This document shows, piece after piece, positions 49,483 to 59,152 of a DNA stretch of 64,000 bases; positions within the stretch are counted from its first letter, which is position 1; each line of letters begins with the position of its first letter. The DNA comes from Bradyrhizobium diazoefficiens. GTDB taxonomy: Bacteria > Pseudomonadota > Alphaproteobacteria > Rhizobiales > Xanthobacteraceae. Both the position numbers and the translations under genes were made by a program. The stretch is taken from the NCBI RefSeq assembly GCF_016616425.1, contig NZ_CP067101.1, positions 3,720,001 to 3,784,000 on the forward strand, given 5' to 3'. Under the pieces are notes generated by a model. The model saw only the letters and a program-made list of their open reading frames with translations. It ran no database searches and had not been told where the DNA came from.

Positions 49483-51005
49483 CGATCTGCGTTCCGGTTG
49501 CTCAGATTCCAGGCGATCGGCAGCGTGATCGTGAAGGTGCTGCCCGCGTTCAGTTCCGATGATACCGACATCGTGCCGCCGAGGCGACGCACAAGTGCGC
49601 GCACATGTGCAAGACCAATGCCTTGGCCGGGCTTGTCCTGGGTTCCCGCGCGGCGGAACAGGTCGAATATCCGCTGGTGATCCTTCGGATCGATCCCACG
49701 GCCATTGTCGCTGATCTCGAAGATGGCGTAACCGAGCTTGGTCCGCCCGCGGATTCTGATCTCGCCGGGCACTCCGCGCTTCAGATACTTGATCGCATTG
49801 TCGATCAGATTCGAGAAGATCTGCTCGAGCGCGAGCCGGTCGCTCACCACATTTGGCAAGGGCTCGAGGCGGATCTCGGCCTGCGCCTCGGTCGCCTGGT
49901 GTGCCAGCGTCGACACGATGGCCTCGATCAGCTCGCCTGTGTCGATCTTCACGGGCTGGAATTCACGCCTGCCCTCGCGCGTGAGGTTGAGGATGGCCGA
50001 AATCAGCCGGTCCATCTTGGCGATCGACGTCTTGATGAAGCCAAGCGCTTCGGAAAAATCCTCCGAGAGCTGCTTGTCGGCGCCTTCGAGCGCCATCTCG
50101 CCGGGAGCGCCGGGTGTCGGCGGCGGGCCGTCGGCCGGGATTTGGGCGAGGCTGCCGATACGGCGGAAGATATCGCCGCCGAGCTCTTCGAGCTCGCTGG
50201 TGAAGCCCATGATGTTGACGAGCGGCGAGCGCAGATCGTGGCTGACGATATAGGCAAAGCGCTGGATCTCGTCGTTGGCCTCGCGCAGGTCCGCCGTGCG
50301 TTCGTTGACGACGGACTCCAGATTGGCGTTGGCCTCGCGCAGGCGCGCTTCAGCCTGGTCGCGGGCGCGGGCCGAGCGCCGCACCAGCCAGGTCGAGATC
50401 AGGGCCAGCAGCACGACGAGACCGGAGCCGATGCCGGTCATCGATGCGGCGAGGGTTTGACTCCGGTCGGAGTTCGCCGTTCGGACCCGGAACAGACGCT
50501 GCTCCTCGCGGAGCATCGCATTGGCCATGTTGCTGATCGTGGTCGTGGTGTTGGCAGCTGCGGCTTCGCGGACGAGCGCCGTGGCTTTGTCGGGTTGACC
50601 CTGCTTCACGAAATTCATCTCGCGCGAGAACTGCTCGAGCCGGGTCTCGATCGCCGTGCTCAGCTTCTCAATGTTCTCGCGTTGCGCCGGATTGTCGCCG
50701 ATCTGGCGCGTGAGCTTGTCGAGCGTCGGAATGATCGCTGCGACGGCCTTCTCATGATCCGATTGGAAATCCGGTCCCTGCGTCAGGAGGAAGCCGCGGG
50801 CGCTGCTCTCGGCGCGTCGGACTTCGAGCAGCAGGGTGTTGATCTGGTTCTCCGCCTCGATGGTGTGAACCACCCATTTGCTGTCTTCGCGCGCCTTGTT
50901 GACCAGATAGACGGAGCCGGCGCTGATCACGGTCAGGACCAGAAGACCCGCCGAGATCAGCAGGATCTGCCAAAATGCGCGCCGTCGCTGGGCCTCGGCC
51001 GTCAA
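49479..51005 (-). CDS. CHASE3 sensor histidine kinase
   Basis: A 508-residue inner-membrane kinase: membrane helix (about 12-34), CHASE3 periplasmic domain (about 38-180; LLLEVRRAESSARGFLLTQGPDF), second membrane helix (about 186-208), coiled coil, HisKA with FAYIVSHDLRSPLVNIMGFTSEL (His in SHDLRSPL), and HATPase. The HATPase contains IFSNLIDNAIKYLKRG, ISDNGRGIDPKDHQRIFDLFRRAG and GQGIGLAHVRALVRRLGG. This organisation matches phytochrome-like kinases with the sensor replaced by CHASE3. It is first in the operon with the Rcp1-like regulator and receiver-kinase protein. Confidence 0.93.
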   Translation of the reverse strand: MTAEAQRRRAFWQILLISAGLLVLTVISAGSVYLVNKAREDSKWVVHTIEAENQINTLLLEVRRAESSARGFLLTQGPDFQSDHEKAVAAIIPTLDKLTRQIGDNPAQRENIEKLSTAIETRLEQFSREMNFVKQGQPDKATALVREAAAANTTTTISNMANAMLREEQRLFRVRTANSDRSQTLAASMTGIGSGLVVLLALISTWLVRRSARARDQAEARLREANANLESVVNERTADLREANDEIQRFAYIVSHDLRSPLVNIMGFTSELEELGGDIFRRIGSLAQIPADGPPPTPGAPGEMALEGADKQLSEDFSEALGFIKTSIAKMDRLISAILNLTREGRREFQPVKIDTGELIEAIVSTLAHQATEAQAEIRLEPLPNVVSDRLALEQIFSNLIDNAIKYLKRGVPGEIRIRGRTKLGYAIFEISDNGRGIDPKDHQRIFDLFRRAGTQDKPGQGIGLAHVRALVRRLGGTMSVSSELNAGSTFTITLPIAWNLSNRNADR

Positions 51006-51110
51006 GACGGACTCGCTATGTCACATTCGGCGGAAGTCAAAACGCCCCCTTGGAACTGTCCCGCGTCGAGAACGCGATGAGGGCCAAAGGGTTCCAAAGC
51101 AAAAGTAGAT

Positions 51111-52469
51111 TTATTCCGGTGCAGGTTCCGCCTTGCCGGCCAGGTATTGTTCCAGCCAGTGGATATGGTAGTCGCCGTCAATGATGTCGTCTTCCCGCAC
51201 CAGGGCGCGGAACAGCGGCAGCGTGGTCTCGATGCCTTCCACCACCATCTCGTCCAGCGCCCGGCGTAGCCGCATGAGGCATTCGGCGCGGGTCTTGCCG
51301 TGCACGATCAGCTTGCCGACCAGGGAATCGTAATAGGGCGGGATGGTGTAGCCCTGGTAGACAGCGGAATCGATCCGGACCCCGAGTCCGCCCGGCGGAT
51401 GATATTGCAGTATGCGGCCGGGCGAGGGGCGGAAGGTCTGGGGATTCTCGGCGTTGATGCGGCACTCGATCGCATGGCCGATCACCTGGATCTCTTCCTG
51501 CGTTGCCGGCAGGTCGCCGCCGGCGGCGATGCGGATCTGTTCCAGCACGAGGTCGATGTCGGTGATGCTCTCGGTGACGGGATGCTCGACCTGGATGCGG
51601 GTGTTCATCTCGATGAAGTAGAACTCGCCGTCCTCGAACAGGAATTCGACGGTGCCGACGCCGAGATATTTCATCTCGCGCATTGCTTTCGCACAGGTTT
51701 CGCCGATCCTGGCCCGCGCGGCGGCGGTGAGGACAGGCGAGGGGCCTTCTTCCCAGACCTTCTGGTGACGGCGTTGCAGCGAGCAGTCGCGTTCGCCGAG
51801 ATGGATCGCGCCGCCGCGGCCGTCGCCGAGAATCTGGATCTCGATATGGCGCGGCTTCTGGAGGTATTTTTCCAGATAGACGGAGGCATCGCCAAAGGCG
51901 GATTTCGCCTCGTTGGCCGCCGTCGACAGCGCCACCTGGAGGTCGGCCTCGCCGTGCGCAACCTTCATGCCGCGGCCGCCGCCGCCGGCCGCAGCCTTCA
52001 CCAGGACCGGGAAGCCGATCTTGCGGGCGATCGCCATTGCGTCATCGCCGGGGCCGACTGCGCCGTCGGAGCCGGGCACCACGGGAATGCCGAGCTTCTT
52101 GGCGGTCTTCTTGGCCTCGATCTTGTCGCCCATCAGGCGGATGTGCTCGGCCTTCGGGCCGATGAAATGCAGATTGTGCTCGGCGAGGATTTCCGCGAAG
52201 CGCGCGTTCTCCGACAGGAAGCCGTAACCGGGATGCACGGCGTCGGCGCCGGTGATCTCGCAGGCCGCGAGCAGCGCGGGCACGTTGAGATAGCTGTCCT
52301 TGGATGCCGGCGGCCCGATGCAAACGCTTTCGTCCGAAAGGCGCACATGCATGGCATCCGCGTCGGCGGTGGAGTGCACGGCGACGGTCGCGATGCCGAG
52401 CTCCTTGCAGGCCCTGAGGATGCGAAGGGCGATCTCGCCGCGATTGGCTATGAGGATCTTGTCGAACAT
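51111..52469 (-). CDS. accC: Acetyl-CoA carboxylase, biotin carboxylase subunit
   Basis: A 452-residue ATP-grasp enzyme that carboxylates biotin on AccB, the first step of fatty acid synthesis. Sequence features: [25 protein letters not shown] at the start, [17 protein letters not shown], the ATP loop [39 protein letters not shown], and the metal/biotin site [26 protein letters not shown]. The length is normal. It is the third gene of aroQ-accB-accC, 82 nt after accB. Confidence 0.98.
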   Translation of the reverse strand: MFDKILIANRGEIALRILRACKELGIATVAVHSTADADAMHVRLSDESVCIGPPASKDSYLNVPALLAACEITGADAVHPGYGFLSENARFAEILAEHNLHFIGPKAEHIRLMGDKIEAKKTAKKLGIPVVPGSDGAVGPGDDAMAIARKIGFPVLVKAAAGGGGRGMKVAHGEADLQVALSTAANEAKSAFGDASVYLEKYLQKPRHIEIQILGDGRGGAIHLGERDCSLQRRHQKVWEEGPSPVLTAAARARIGETCAKAMREMKYLGVGTVEFLFEDGEFYFIEMNTRIQVEHPVTESITDIDLVLEQIRIAAGGDLPATQEEIQVIGHAIECRINAENPQTFRPSPGRILQYHPPGGLGVRIDSAVYQGYTIPPYYDSLVGKLIVHGKTRAECLMRLRRALDEMVVEGIETTLPLFRALVREDDIIDGDYHIHWLEQYLAGKAEPAPE

Positions 52470-52551
52470 GTTGTCCCGCAGCGACTGGCGAGTGGCGAGC
52501 AGCGAGTAGGGAAAGGTGAAACCATTCGCTATTCGCTAGTCCCCATTCGCG

Positions 52552-53040
52552 TTACTCAATGATCACCAGCGGCTCGCCGTACTCGACCGGCTGGCCGTCC
52601 TCGACCAGGATCTGCGTCACCGTGCCGGCGCGCGGCGAGGGGATCTGGTTCATGGTCTTCATGGCTTCGATGATCAGCAGCGTCTGTCCGACCGAGACCT
52701 TGCTGCCGACCTCGATGAACGGCTTGGCGCCGGGCTCCGGCGCCCAATAGGCGGTGCCGACCATCGGCGAGCTGACAGCGCCCGGATGCTTCGACAGGTC
52801 GGGCCCGGCGGCGGCAGGTGCGGCGGAGGCTGCCGGCAGCGCGGCGGGAGCCGCGGCCATCGGCACAGGCATGGTCGCGGCCACGCTGAGGTTGCGGGCG
52901 ACGCGCAGGCGCAGGCCCGCACGTTCGATCTCGATCTCGGTGAGACTGGTCTCATCGAGCAGCAAAGCGAGCTCGCGGACGAGCGCGGAATCCTCGCTGG
53001 AAAACTTTGCGGCTGCTTTGTCGTCTGGCTGGCGCGCCAT
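52552..53040 (-). CDS. accB: Acetyl-CoA carboxylase biotin carboxyl carrier protein
   Basis: A 162-residue BCCP: an N-terminal helical part (about 10-50; [34 protein letters not shown]), an Ala/Pro-rich flexible linker (about 52-85), and the C-terminal biotinyl domain. The biotinylated lysine is Lys128 in [14 protein letters not shown], and [30 protein letters not shown] contains the thumb region. It delivers carboxybiotin from AccC to the carboxyltransferase. Confidence 0.97.
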   Translation of the reverse strand: MARQPDDKAAAKFSSEDSALVRELALLLDETSLTEIEIERAGLRLRVARNLSVAATMPVPMAAAPAALPAASAAPAAAGPDLSKHPGAVSSPMVGTAYWAPEPGAKPFIEVGSKVSVGQTLLIIEAMKTMNQIPSPRAGTVTQILVEDGQPVEYGEPLVIIE

Positions 53041-53076
53041 GTTCTTTGATCCGAATGTTCTGTTTGATGAGGAGCT

Positions 53077-53544
53077 TCAGGCTTTGGGCTTGATGGCAAG
53101 CTTGGCGGCAAGGCCCTGGATGGCAAGGCGATAGCCCTCGATGCCGAAACCGCAGAGCGAGGCGAAGGCCGCGCGTGCAGTGTAGGAGTGATGACGAAAG
53201 CTCTCGCGGGCGTGGATGTTGGTCACATGCACTTCGACAGTCGGAATCTGCACCGCAAGCAGCGCGTCGTGCAGAGCGATGGAGGTGTGCGAATAGCCAC
53301 CGGCATTGACGATGATGCCCTTCATCTTGCGCCGATGGGCCTCATGGATGAAGTCGATCAACTCGCCCTCGCGGTTGGACTGCCGGCAATCGGCCTCGAG
53401 ACCGAACGTCGCCGCCGTCTCCCGGCACAGCGCCTCGACGTCGGCTAGCGTCGCGTGGCCATACTTGTCCGGCTCGCGCGTCCCCAACATGTTGAGGTTC
53501 GGCCCGTTCAGGACGAGGATCGTGTCGGTTGCAGGTTCGGCCAT
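53077..53544 (-). CDS. aroQ: 3-dehydroquinate dehydratase, type II
   Basis: A 155-residue dodecameric enzyme of the shikimate pathway. It contains [21 protein letters not shown] with the catalytic Tyr, [17 protein letters not shown] (the flexible lid Arg), [19 protein letters not shown], and [23 protein letters not shown] with the catalytic His. ATG 53544 ([14 protein letters not shown]) is the family-like start. It lies 36 nt upstream of accB; the order aroQ-accB-accC is common in alphaproteobacteria. Confidence 0.97.
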   Translation of the reverse strand: MAEPATDTILVLNGPNLNMLGTREPDKYGHATLADVEALCRETAATFGLEADCRQSNREGELIDFIHEAHRRKMKGIIVNAGGYSHTSIALHDALLAVQIPTVEVHVTNIHARESFRHHSYTARAAFASLCGFGIEGYRLAIQGLAAKLAIKPKA

Positions 53545-53724
53545 TCCAATCCCGGAAGAGGTGCTCGGCGTGGCGGGGGTTATAGGTAACAAAGCGCGTG
53601 AGGGGAAGCCTTGAAGGGCCTCCGGGGTGGGTTCAAGCACCTCATCCAGTGGGCAAAAACCTGTGTGGAAGCCACGGAAATCGCTTGTTAACCAGTCCGA
53701 AGCATGGCTGCCGGGTACGGCAAA

Positions 53725-53748
53725 GGGGCGGGCATTGCTGCCCGCCCC
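53725..53748 (-). terminator. Hairpin terminator of the DUF1236 gene
   Basis: GGGGCGGGCA (53725-53734) and TGCCCGCCCC (53739-53748) form perfect 10-bp arms with a 4-nt loop, 22 nt downstream of the DUF1236 stop. Only a short TTTG follows on the minus strand, so efficiency is uncertain. Confidence 0.65.
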
Positions 53749-53770
53749 TGAGCTTGCCGGTGTCGCGCGC

Positions 53771-54607
53771 TTAGACGTTCAGGACCGCCACGATCTCGTA
53801 GGTGTCCGGATTGACGATCACGATCTCATCCTTGACCAGGATGTACTTGTAGGTCCGCCACTCCGGATAGATCGTCACGACCCGCGACGGCAGGGCATGC
53901 AGCTCGATGCCATGGCGCGGAATGCGGGTGCCGACCGAGATCGAGAAGTTCACGTTGGTCACGGGCCTGACGTGCTCCTCGCGGATCACCGAGGTGATCT
54001 GCGTGCGCTGCTCGGTCGAGAGCTTGGCGCCGGCGCCGGCCTGGCCGACCGTGCTCGAGCTCTCGCCCTGCGCGTTCTGATTGGTGCTGGTGCCAGTCTG
54101 ACCCTGAGCGTTCTGCTTGGTGCTCGTTCCGGTGCCCGAACGGTTCTCGGCGTTGTTGGTCGAGGTGCCGCTCTTGCTGCCCTCAGCCTTCATGTCCTTG
54201 TCCTTCTGGCCGGACTTCGTCGTGTCCTGGCTCATGCTCTTGGACTTCTCCTGTTGGCCCTGCGCATGTTCATCGGTGCGGTGGCCCTTGGTTGCCTTCT
54301 CCTCGGCGGCATTCTTGTGCATCGCACCGCCCGAGTGCTCGTCCTTCATCGCGCCGGACTTTTCCTCGGTGGCTCGATCGGACTTCATGCTGCTGGAGCC
54401 GCCAGCCTGGCCGACGGTGCCCTTCTCATGGGCGGATTCCTTGCCCATCGAGCCGCCGCGCTCAGCGGCGCCATGAGAAGGCTGCGAATGCTGCATCTGC
54501 TGCTGCGTGCCGGCGCCAGTGTCGCGGCCCTTGTCTTGTGCGTTCGCCAGACCGGTGCCGGCGACGAGTGCAACGGCGGCAACCGAGATCATAAAGCGGT
54601 TCAACAT
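53771..54607 (-). CDS. DUF1236 domain-containing exported protein
   Basis: A 278-residue exported protein: signal peptide (about 1-24; [20 protein letters not shown]), a long hydrophilic Lys/Ser/Gln/Gly-rich region with imperfect repeats ([20 protein letters not shown]), and a C-terminal DUF1236 domain (about 195-278). The domain reads [81 protein letters not shown]. The family is abundant in Bradyrhizobium and its function is unknown. GAGGAGAA lies upstream of ATG 54607. Confidence 0.9.
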   Translation of the reverse strand: MLNRFMISVAAVALVAGTGLANAQDKGRDTGAGTQQQMQHSQPSHGAAERGGSMGKESAHEKGTVGQAGGSSSMKSDRATEEKSGAMKDEHSGGAMHKNAAEEKATKGHRTDEHAQGQQEKSKSMSQDTTKSGQKDKDMKAEGSKSGTSTNNAENRSGTGTSTKQNAQGQTGTSTNQNAQGESSSTVGQAGAGAKLSTEQRTQITSVIREEHVRPVTNVNFSISVGTRIPRHGIELHALPSRVVTIYPEWRTYKYILVKDEIVIVNPDTYEIVAVLNV

Positions 54608-54758
54608 CGAAATTCTCCTCACGTGTTTCTTGCGTCATTGCCCGCCGCGACAACGAAAGGGGATTTCAGTTGTTCCGGAACTTTGCCTGTTCCCCCGTCA
54701 TTTGTTGTTGAATGCCAGATGAACGATTTTGCACGAAGACGCCGAGATTCGGCGCAAG

Positions 54759-54782
54759 AAAAAAGGCCGGCTTTCCGGCCGG
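54759..54782 (-). terminator. Rho-independent terminator of the dsbA-like gene
   Basis: GGCCGG (54765-54770) pairs with CCGGCC (54775-54780) with a 4-nt loop; on the minus strand a run of six thymines follows (complement of 54764-54759). It is about 50 nt after the stop of the thiol-disulfide protein gene. Confidence 0.8.
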
Positions 54783-54790
54783 TCTTCGTG

Positions 54791-54824
54791 TTTTCAGTAT
54801 TGTAAAATTTTCAGTATCGTAAAA
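54791..54824. repeat. 17-bp tandem duplication downstream of dsbA-like gene
   Basis: TTTTCAGTATTGTAAAA (54791-54807) and TTTTCAGTATCGTAAAA (54808-54824) are adjacent, with one mismatch. Non-coding, between the stop codon and the terminator. Confidence 0.9.
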
Positions 54825-54831
54825 GGTGTGA

Positions 54832-55599
54832 TCAGCAGGTTGCCTTGCCGCAGCGGGCAATGCCGATCTTTTCCCTGAGACCTTCGAGGCCGACGGCGCC
54901 GACCACGATCTGCTTGCCGATGACGTAGCTCGGCGTGCCGTTCATGCCCATCGCCTCGGCGAGCTTGAAGTTCTCCTCGATGGTGGCGCGCACCTCGGGA
55001 CTGGAGATGTCCTTCTCGATTCTCGCGGTGTCGAGGCCGGCTTCCTTGGCCGCTTGAAGCGCGCGTGCCTTGTCGGCGGCACCGCGGCCGCCGAGCAGCC
55101 TCTGGTGGAAGTCGAGATATTTCTTGCCGGAGGGATCCTGCATGCGCACGGCGACCGCGACTTGGGCCGCCTCCACCGAGCCCTGGCTCAGCACCGGAAA
55201 CTCCTTCAGCACGACCTTCAGCTTCGGATCGCTCTTCATCAGGGCAAGCATGTCGCCCATGGCCCGCTTGCAGTAGCCGCAATTGTAGTCGAAAAACTCG
55301 ACGAAGGTGACGTCGCCGTCCTTGTTGCCGAGTACGACCTGACGCGGCGAGTTGAAGATCGCGGCGGCATTCTGCGCGATGCTCGCCTCGTGCTTTTGGG
55401 TCTCGGCTGCAGTCTGGCGCTTGCCGAGCTCGGCCATTGCCTCCTCGAGCACCTCGGGATGGCTGACGAGATAATTCCTGATGATTGCCTCGATATCGGT
55501 GCGCTGGCTGTCGGAGAAACTGTCGGCCGACGCGGGCACGGTCAGGCCGAACAGGGCGAGCGCAAACAACGCGGAAGCAAGCAGGCGCAGCGAAGACAT
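54832..55599 (-). CDS. DsbA-family thiol:disulfide protein (Com1/ScsC-like)
   Basis: A 255-residue periplasmic protein: signal peptide (about 1-25, PASA/DS), an N-terminal helical extension (SDSQRTDIEAIIRNYLVSHPEVLEEAMAELGKRQ), and a DsbA thioredoxin fold. The extension resembles the trimerisation stalk of ScsC-type proteins. The redox motif CGYC is in FFDYNCGYCKRAMGD and the cis-Pro in MNGTPSYVIG. Predicted disulfide isomerase or oxidase. ATG 55599 (MSSLRLLAS) follows AAAGGA. An extra C-terminal Cys pair (IARCGKATC) is unusual. Confidence 0.9.
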   Translation of the reverse strand: MSSLRLLASALFALALFGLTVPASADSFSDSQRTDIEAIIRNYLVSHPEVLEEAMAELGKRQTAAETQKHEASIAQNAAAIFNSPRQVVLGNKDGDVTFVEFFDYNCGYCKRAMGDMLALMKSDPKLKVVLKEFPVLSQGSVEAAQVAVAVRMQDPSGKKYLDFHQRLLGGRGAADKARALQAAKEAGLDTARIEKDISSPEVRATIEENFKLAEAMGMNGTPSYVIGKQIVVGAVGLEGLREKIGIARCGKATC

Positions 55600-55711
55600 T
55601 GGCAAATCCTTTTATCCAAAGCAGGTTTCGAGAAACGTCCCGGCGGACTTGAGCTTGGCAGTCTGGGCCCGGTGTCGTGACGTCGCGGTGTCAGGCGTCG
55701 TTTGAGTTGCG

Positions 55712-57112
55712 TCAGTGGCCGGGCGGCTTCGCCGCCACGATGTCGTCGGCCTTGACCCATCCGGGCGTACCGACGGCGAAACGGGTCTTCGCGCGCGTGG
55801 CAAGCTCGCGGGCGGTCTTGTTGTCGCCGCGCAGATAAGCGGCCTGCGCCGAGGCGAGATCTGCCTCGGCATATTCTCCCTTCCGGCCATAGGCCATCGC
55901 GAGCTGGGTATAGCCGAGCGCCGCCTCGGGCTCTCGCGCCACCGCGGCACGGAGAATCCGAATGGCGTCGTCGGTGTATGCCTTATTATCGGTTCCAACC
56001 AGAGCCTGCCCAAGTAACATCTCGATGAGGGGTGAATTGTTCGAGAGCGCAACCGCCTTGCGCAGGGCCGGGATCGCCTCGGCCGGCTTGCCGCTTTCGA
56101 GCAGGGCCTGGCCGCGCACCTCGTAGAAGTACGGGTTGTTCGGCTGGACCTGGATCAGCGCGTCGATCTGGGTAAGCGCGCTGCGCAAATCGCCATGCAA
56201 ATAGGTGCTGATGGCGCGGGCATAGCGCGCCGGCAGGCTGTCATTCGACAGCGGATAGCGGCGGTACACCGTGTCCGGCCGCTCCATGAAGGCCGAGATC
56301 TTGGCGCGCACCATGTCGTGGCGGAGCTGGAGCGCGGGATCGTCCTTCTTGTTCCAGTAGGGGCTGGAGCTTGCGAACTCCTGGAGCGCGGCGACGCGCT
56401 CGGCTGGCATCGGATGCGACTGGAGATAGGGATCGGCGCCGCGCGCGGCGAACAGGCTCTCGCTGGTGAAGCGCTTGAAGGTCTCGTACATGCCCTTGGG
56501 CGATTGCTGGGTGGCGGTCAGGAATTTCACACCGGCGCGGTCGGCGTTCTCCTCCTGCTGGCGCTGGTAGGACAGCAGCGACCGGCGGATCACCTCCTGC
56601 GGGGCGGCGATGGCGGCCGCGCCGGCATTGGCGAGCCCGTTGTTGCCAGCGCTGCTGCGCTGGGTGCTGCCTGCAGCGATCGCGCCGGCGCCGAGCAGCA
56701 TCGCAATGATCATCTGGGTCTGGGCGCTGGCGAGCTGCTGGCGCAGCTTGGACAGATGGCCGCCGGCCAGATGTCCGGTCTCGTGCGCGAGCACGCCGAT
56801 GATCTGGTTCGGCGTCTCCGATTGAAGGATTGCGCCGTAATTGACGAAGATGCGGCGGCCGTCGGCGACGAACGCGTTGAACGAGCCGTCGTTGAGGATC
56901 ACCATCCGAATGTTCTGCTTCTCCAGACCTGCGACGCGCAGGATTGGGCGCGTGTATTCGCGCAGCAGTTGCTCGGTCTCGGTGTCTCGCAGGACCGGCG
57001 GCCCCTTCTGCTGTGCCTGCGCCGCTGGGAACGGCAGCAGCGCGATCGCCGCAGCGGTGACGACGGCGGTGAGGGCGGAGGCTTTCTTGCGCAATGCGAT
57101 CTGGAGCAACAT
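55712..57112 (-). CDS. M48 family metalloprotease with TPR domain (BepA-like)
   Basis: A 466-residue periplasmic protease: signal peptide (about 1-34; PFPAAQAQ), M48 domain with the zinc motif HETGH (110-114, in GVLAHETGHLAGGHL) and the third ligand in RQQEENADRAGVKFL, then TPR repeats (about 315-450; RGQALLESGKPAEAIPALRKAV, LAMAYGRKGEYAEADLASAQAAY). This is the architecture of BepA/YfgC, which degrades stalled outer-membrane proteins. The upstream open frame to 57361 is not coding; ATG 57112 gives the signal peptide. Confidence 0.95.
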   Translation of the reverse strand: MLLQIALRKKASALTAVVTAAAIALLPFPAAQAQQKGPPVLRDTETEQLLREYTRPILRVAGLEKQNIRMVILNDGSFNAFVADGRRIFVNYGAILQSETPNQIIGVLAHETGHLAGGHLSKLRQQLASAQTQMIIAMLLGAGAIAAGSTQRSSAGNNGLANAGAAAIAAPQEVIRRSLLSYQRQQEENADRAGVKFLTATQQSPKGMYETFKRFTSESLFAARGADPYLQSHPMPAERVAALQEFASSSPYWNKKDDPALQLRHDMVRAKISAFMERPDTVYRRYPLSNDSLPARYARAISTYLHGDLRSALTQIDALIQVQPNNPYFYEVRGQALLESGKPAEAIPALRKAVALSNNSPLIEMLLGQALVGTDNKAYTDDAIRILRAAVAREPEAALGYTQLAMAYGRKGEYAEADLASAQAAYLRGDNKTARELATRAKTRFAVGTPGWVKADDIVAAKPPGH

Positions 57113-57131
57113 CAAACGGTCTGGGAAGCAG

Positions 57132-57157
57132 TTTGGCGATTGGTTTTGGCGATTGGC
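57132..57157. repeat. 13-bp tandem duplication upstream of the M48 gene
   Basis: TTTGGCGATTGGT (57132-57144) and TTTGGCGATTGGC (57145-57157), one mismatch at the last base. In the shared upstream region of the divergent M48 and aminotransferase genes. Confidence 0.85.
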
Positions 57158-57180
57158 GGCGGACCGGATACGCGATATGC

Positions 57181-57212
57181 CTTGTGAGCCGTACCTCTTA
57201 TGAGCCGTACAA
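57181..57212. repeat. 16-bp period tandem duplication
   Basis: CTTGTGAGCCGTAC (57181-57194) recurs as CTTATGAGCCGTAC at 57197-57210, a 16-bp period with one mismatch in the 14-bp core. It lies 24 bp from the previous repeat in the same intergenic region. Confidence 0.85.
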
Positions 57213-57288
57213 TGCGGCCAGTCTGGGGCGCAAGTGCTCCGTTTCCCGGACCGGACGGACCGGTCCGCTAGCGAAATAGCAGAAATCG

Positions 57289-58476
57289 ATGCGCGATGCG
57301 ACATTGAGGAACCGGTTGGGGCAGTGGCTCGAGCCCTCCCGCCGCAGCGATGTTCCCCCATTCATGGTGATGGACGTCATGGCCGCGGCGGCCCGAATCG
57401 AGGCCGCTGGCGGCCACGTCATCCACATGGAGGTCGGCCAGCCCGCGGCCGGCGCGCCCAGGACCGCGATTGCCGCCGCCCATGCGGCGCTCGAGGCCGG
57501 GCGGATCGATTATACCTCCGCGCTCGGCATCCGCAGTCTGCGCGAGCGTATCGCGCGCCATTATCGCGATGGCTATGGCTGTAACGTCAGCCCCGAGCGG
57601 ATCGTGGTGACGACCGGCTCCTCCGGCGGGTTCATTTTGGCCTTCCTGTCGATGTTCGAGCCGGGCGACCGCGTTGCCGTGACGGTGCCGGGTTATCCGC
57701 CTTATCGTCATATCCTCAACGCGCTCGGCTGCGAGCCGGTGCTGATCGAGACCGCGAACGAGACGCGCCATGCGCTCACCGGCGAGGCGCTGCTCGCGGC
57801 GCATCGCAAGGCGCCGCTGAAGGGCGTGCTGGTCGGCAGCCCCGCCAATCCGACGGGGACGATGATGTCCCGCGAAGCGCTCGCCGGCCTGATTGCAGCC
57901 GCCGAAGACGCGGGCATCCGCTTCATCTCGGACGAGATCTATCACGGGCTCGATTATGCGTTTCCGGCCGTCACCGCGGCCGCGCTCTCCGAGTACGCAC
58001 TCGTGATCAACTCGTTTTCGAAGTATTTTTGCATGACGGGCTGGCGCGTCGGCTGGATGGTCGTGCCCGAAATCCTGGCGCGGCCAATCGAGCGGCTCCA
58101 GCAGAACCTGTCGATCTCGGTGCCCGCGCTGTCGCAGATCGCGGCAGAGGCCGCCTTCGACGGTGCGGCCGAGATGGAGGAGATCAAGCACGGCTATCAG
58201 GAAAACCGGCGCATTCTGATCGAGGGATTGCCGAAAGCCGGCCTCAGCAAGTTCCTGCCGGCCGATGGTGCATTTTACCTCTATGCCGACGTCTCGGATT
58301 TCACGTCCGACAGTTTCGAGTTCGCCAAGCAGATGCTGGAGCAGGCAGGCGTTGCGGCCACGCCCGGCCTCGATTTCGATCCCGTTCATGGCCGCTCGTT
58401 CATTCGTCTTTCTTATGCGCGCTCGCCCGGGGAGATGCGCGAGGCAGTTGACCGGATCGCTCACTGGCTTAAATAG
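57289..58476 (+). CDS. Class I/II PLP-dependent aminotransferase
   Basis: A 395-residue fold-type I aminotransferase. The Schiff-base lysine is Lys245 in VINSFSKYFCMTGWRVGW; other cofactor contacts are VTTGSSGGFILAFL, GSPANPTGTMMS and DEIYHGLDY, and the substrate-carboxylate arginine lies in FIRLSYARS. SFSKYFCMTGWR-type enzymes include aspartate and aromatic aminotransferases; the specificity is open. Start ATG 57289. bioY follows 32 nt after the stop, so they may be co-transcribed. Confidence 0.92.
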   Translation: MRDATLRNRLGQWLEPSRRSDVPPFMVMDVMAAAARIEAAGGHVIHMEVGQPAAGAPRTAIAAAHAALEAGRIDYTSALGIRSLRERIARHYRDGYGCNVSPERIVVTTGSSGGFILAFLSMFEPGDRVAVTVPGYPPYRHILNALGCEPVLIETANETRHALTGEALLAAHRKAPLKGVLVGSPANPTGTMMSREALAGLIAAAEDAGIRFISDEIYHGLDYAFPAVTAAALSEYALVINSFSKYFCMTGWRVGWMVVPEILARPIERLQQNLSISVPALSQIAAEAAFDGAAEMEEIKHGYQENRRILIEGLPKAGLSKFLPADGAFYLYADVSDFTSDSFEFAKQMLEQAGVAATPGLDFDPVHGRSFIRLSYARSPGEMREAVDRIAHWLK

Positions 58477-58508
58477 CCGCCAGTTTTCGACCACGTCCGG
58501 AGTTCATC

Positions 58509-59123
58509 TTGTCTGACCGATCTGTCCCGACCATCGCTACGCCGCATTTTTCTCTCACCGCATTGATGTGGCCGACCCGGCCAGGCGAAACCGTTGGCGC
58601 AGTGCGCGCGATCGTGCTGGTGGTGCTCGGCACCGCATTGATGGCGCTGTCAGCCAAGGTCAGCCTGCCGCTGCCCTATGTGCCCATGACCTTGCAGACG
58701 CTGGTGGTGCTGATGATCGGCGCTGGCTATGGCTGGCGTCTTGGCAGCGCAACCATGATCGCCTACCTCGCCGAAGGTGCGCTTGGCGCGCCGGTATTCG
58801 CCGGACCGGTGAGTGGAATTGCACCGTTGGTCGGCCCGACCGCGGGCTATCTGTTCGGTTTCATTGCTGCTGCCTTCGTGACCGGCTGGCTCGCCGAACG
58901 CGGCTGGGACCGCAGCGTGACGCTGCTGTTTGCAGCGATGGCTGTTGGCCATATCGTCATTCTGGCTGCCGGCTTCGGCTGGCTGGCGTTCGGTGTTGGG
59001 CTGGGCGCCGCGAAGGCCTGGCAGGTCGGCATCGTGCCGTTCGTTGCGGCTTCGCTGGTCAAGAACGCGCTTGGCGCGACGTTGATGCCAGGGGCGCGCA
59101 GGCTGATCGAGCGCCGCAGGTAA
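58509..59123 (+). CDS. bioY: Biotin transporter BioY
   Basis: A 204-residue, six-helix S component of an ECF-type biotin importer; many alphaproteobacterial BioY proteins may also work alone. Signature segments: ALSAKVSLPLPYVPMTLQTLVVLMIGAGYGWRLG (the PVPxTxQ substrate motif), YLAEGALGAPVFAG, GPTAGYLFGFIAAAFVTGWLAE, and PFVAASLVKNALGATLMP. The TTG start at 58509 has GGAG 7 nt upstream; ATG 58566 (MWPTRPG) is an alternative. No bioMN genes are adjacent. Confidence 0.95.
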   Translation: MSDRSVPTIATPHFSLTALMWPTRPGETVGAVRAIVLVVLGTALMALSAKVSLPLPYVPMTLQTLVVLMIGAGYGWRLGSATMIAYLAEGALGAPVFAGPVSGIAPLVGPTAGYLFGFIAAAFVTGWLAERGWDRSVTLLFAAMAVGHIVILAAGFGWLAFGVGLGAAKAWQVGIVPFVAASLVKNALGATLMPGARRLIERRR

Positions 59124-59152
59124 ACGCGCAAAGAGCGAGTGGTTCCAATTGA

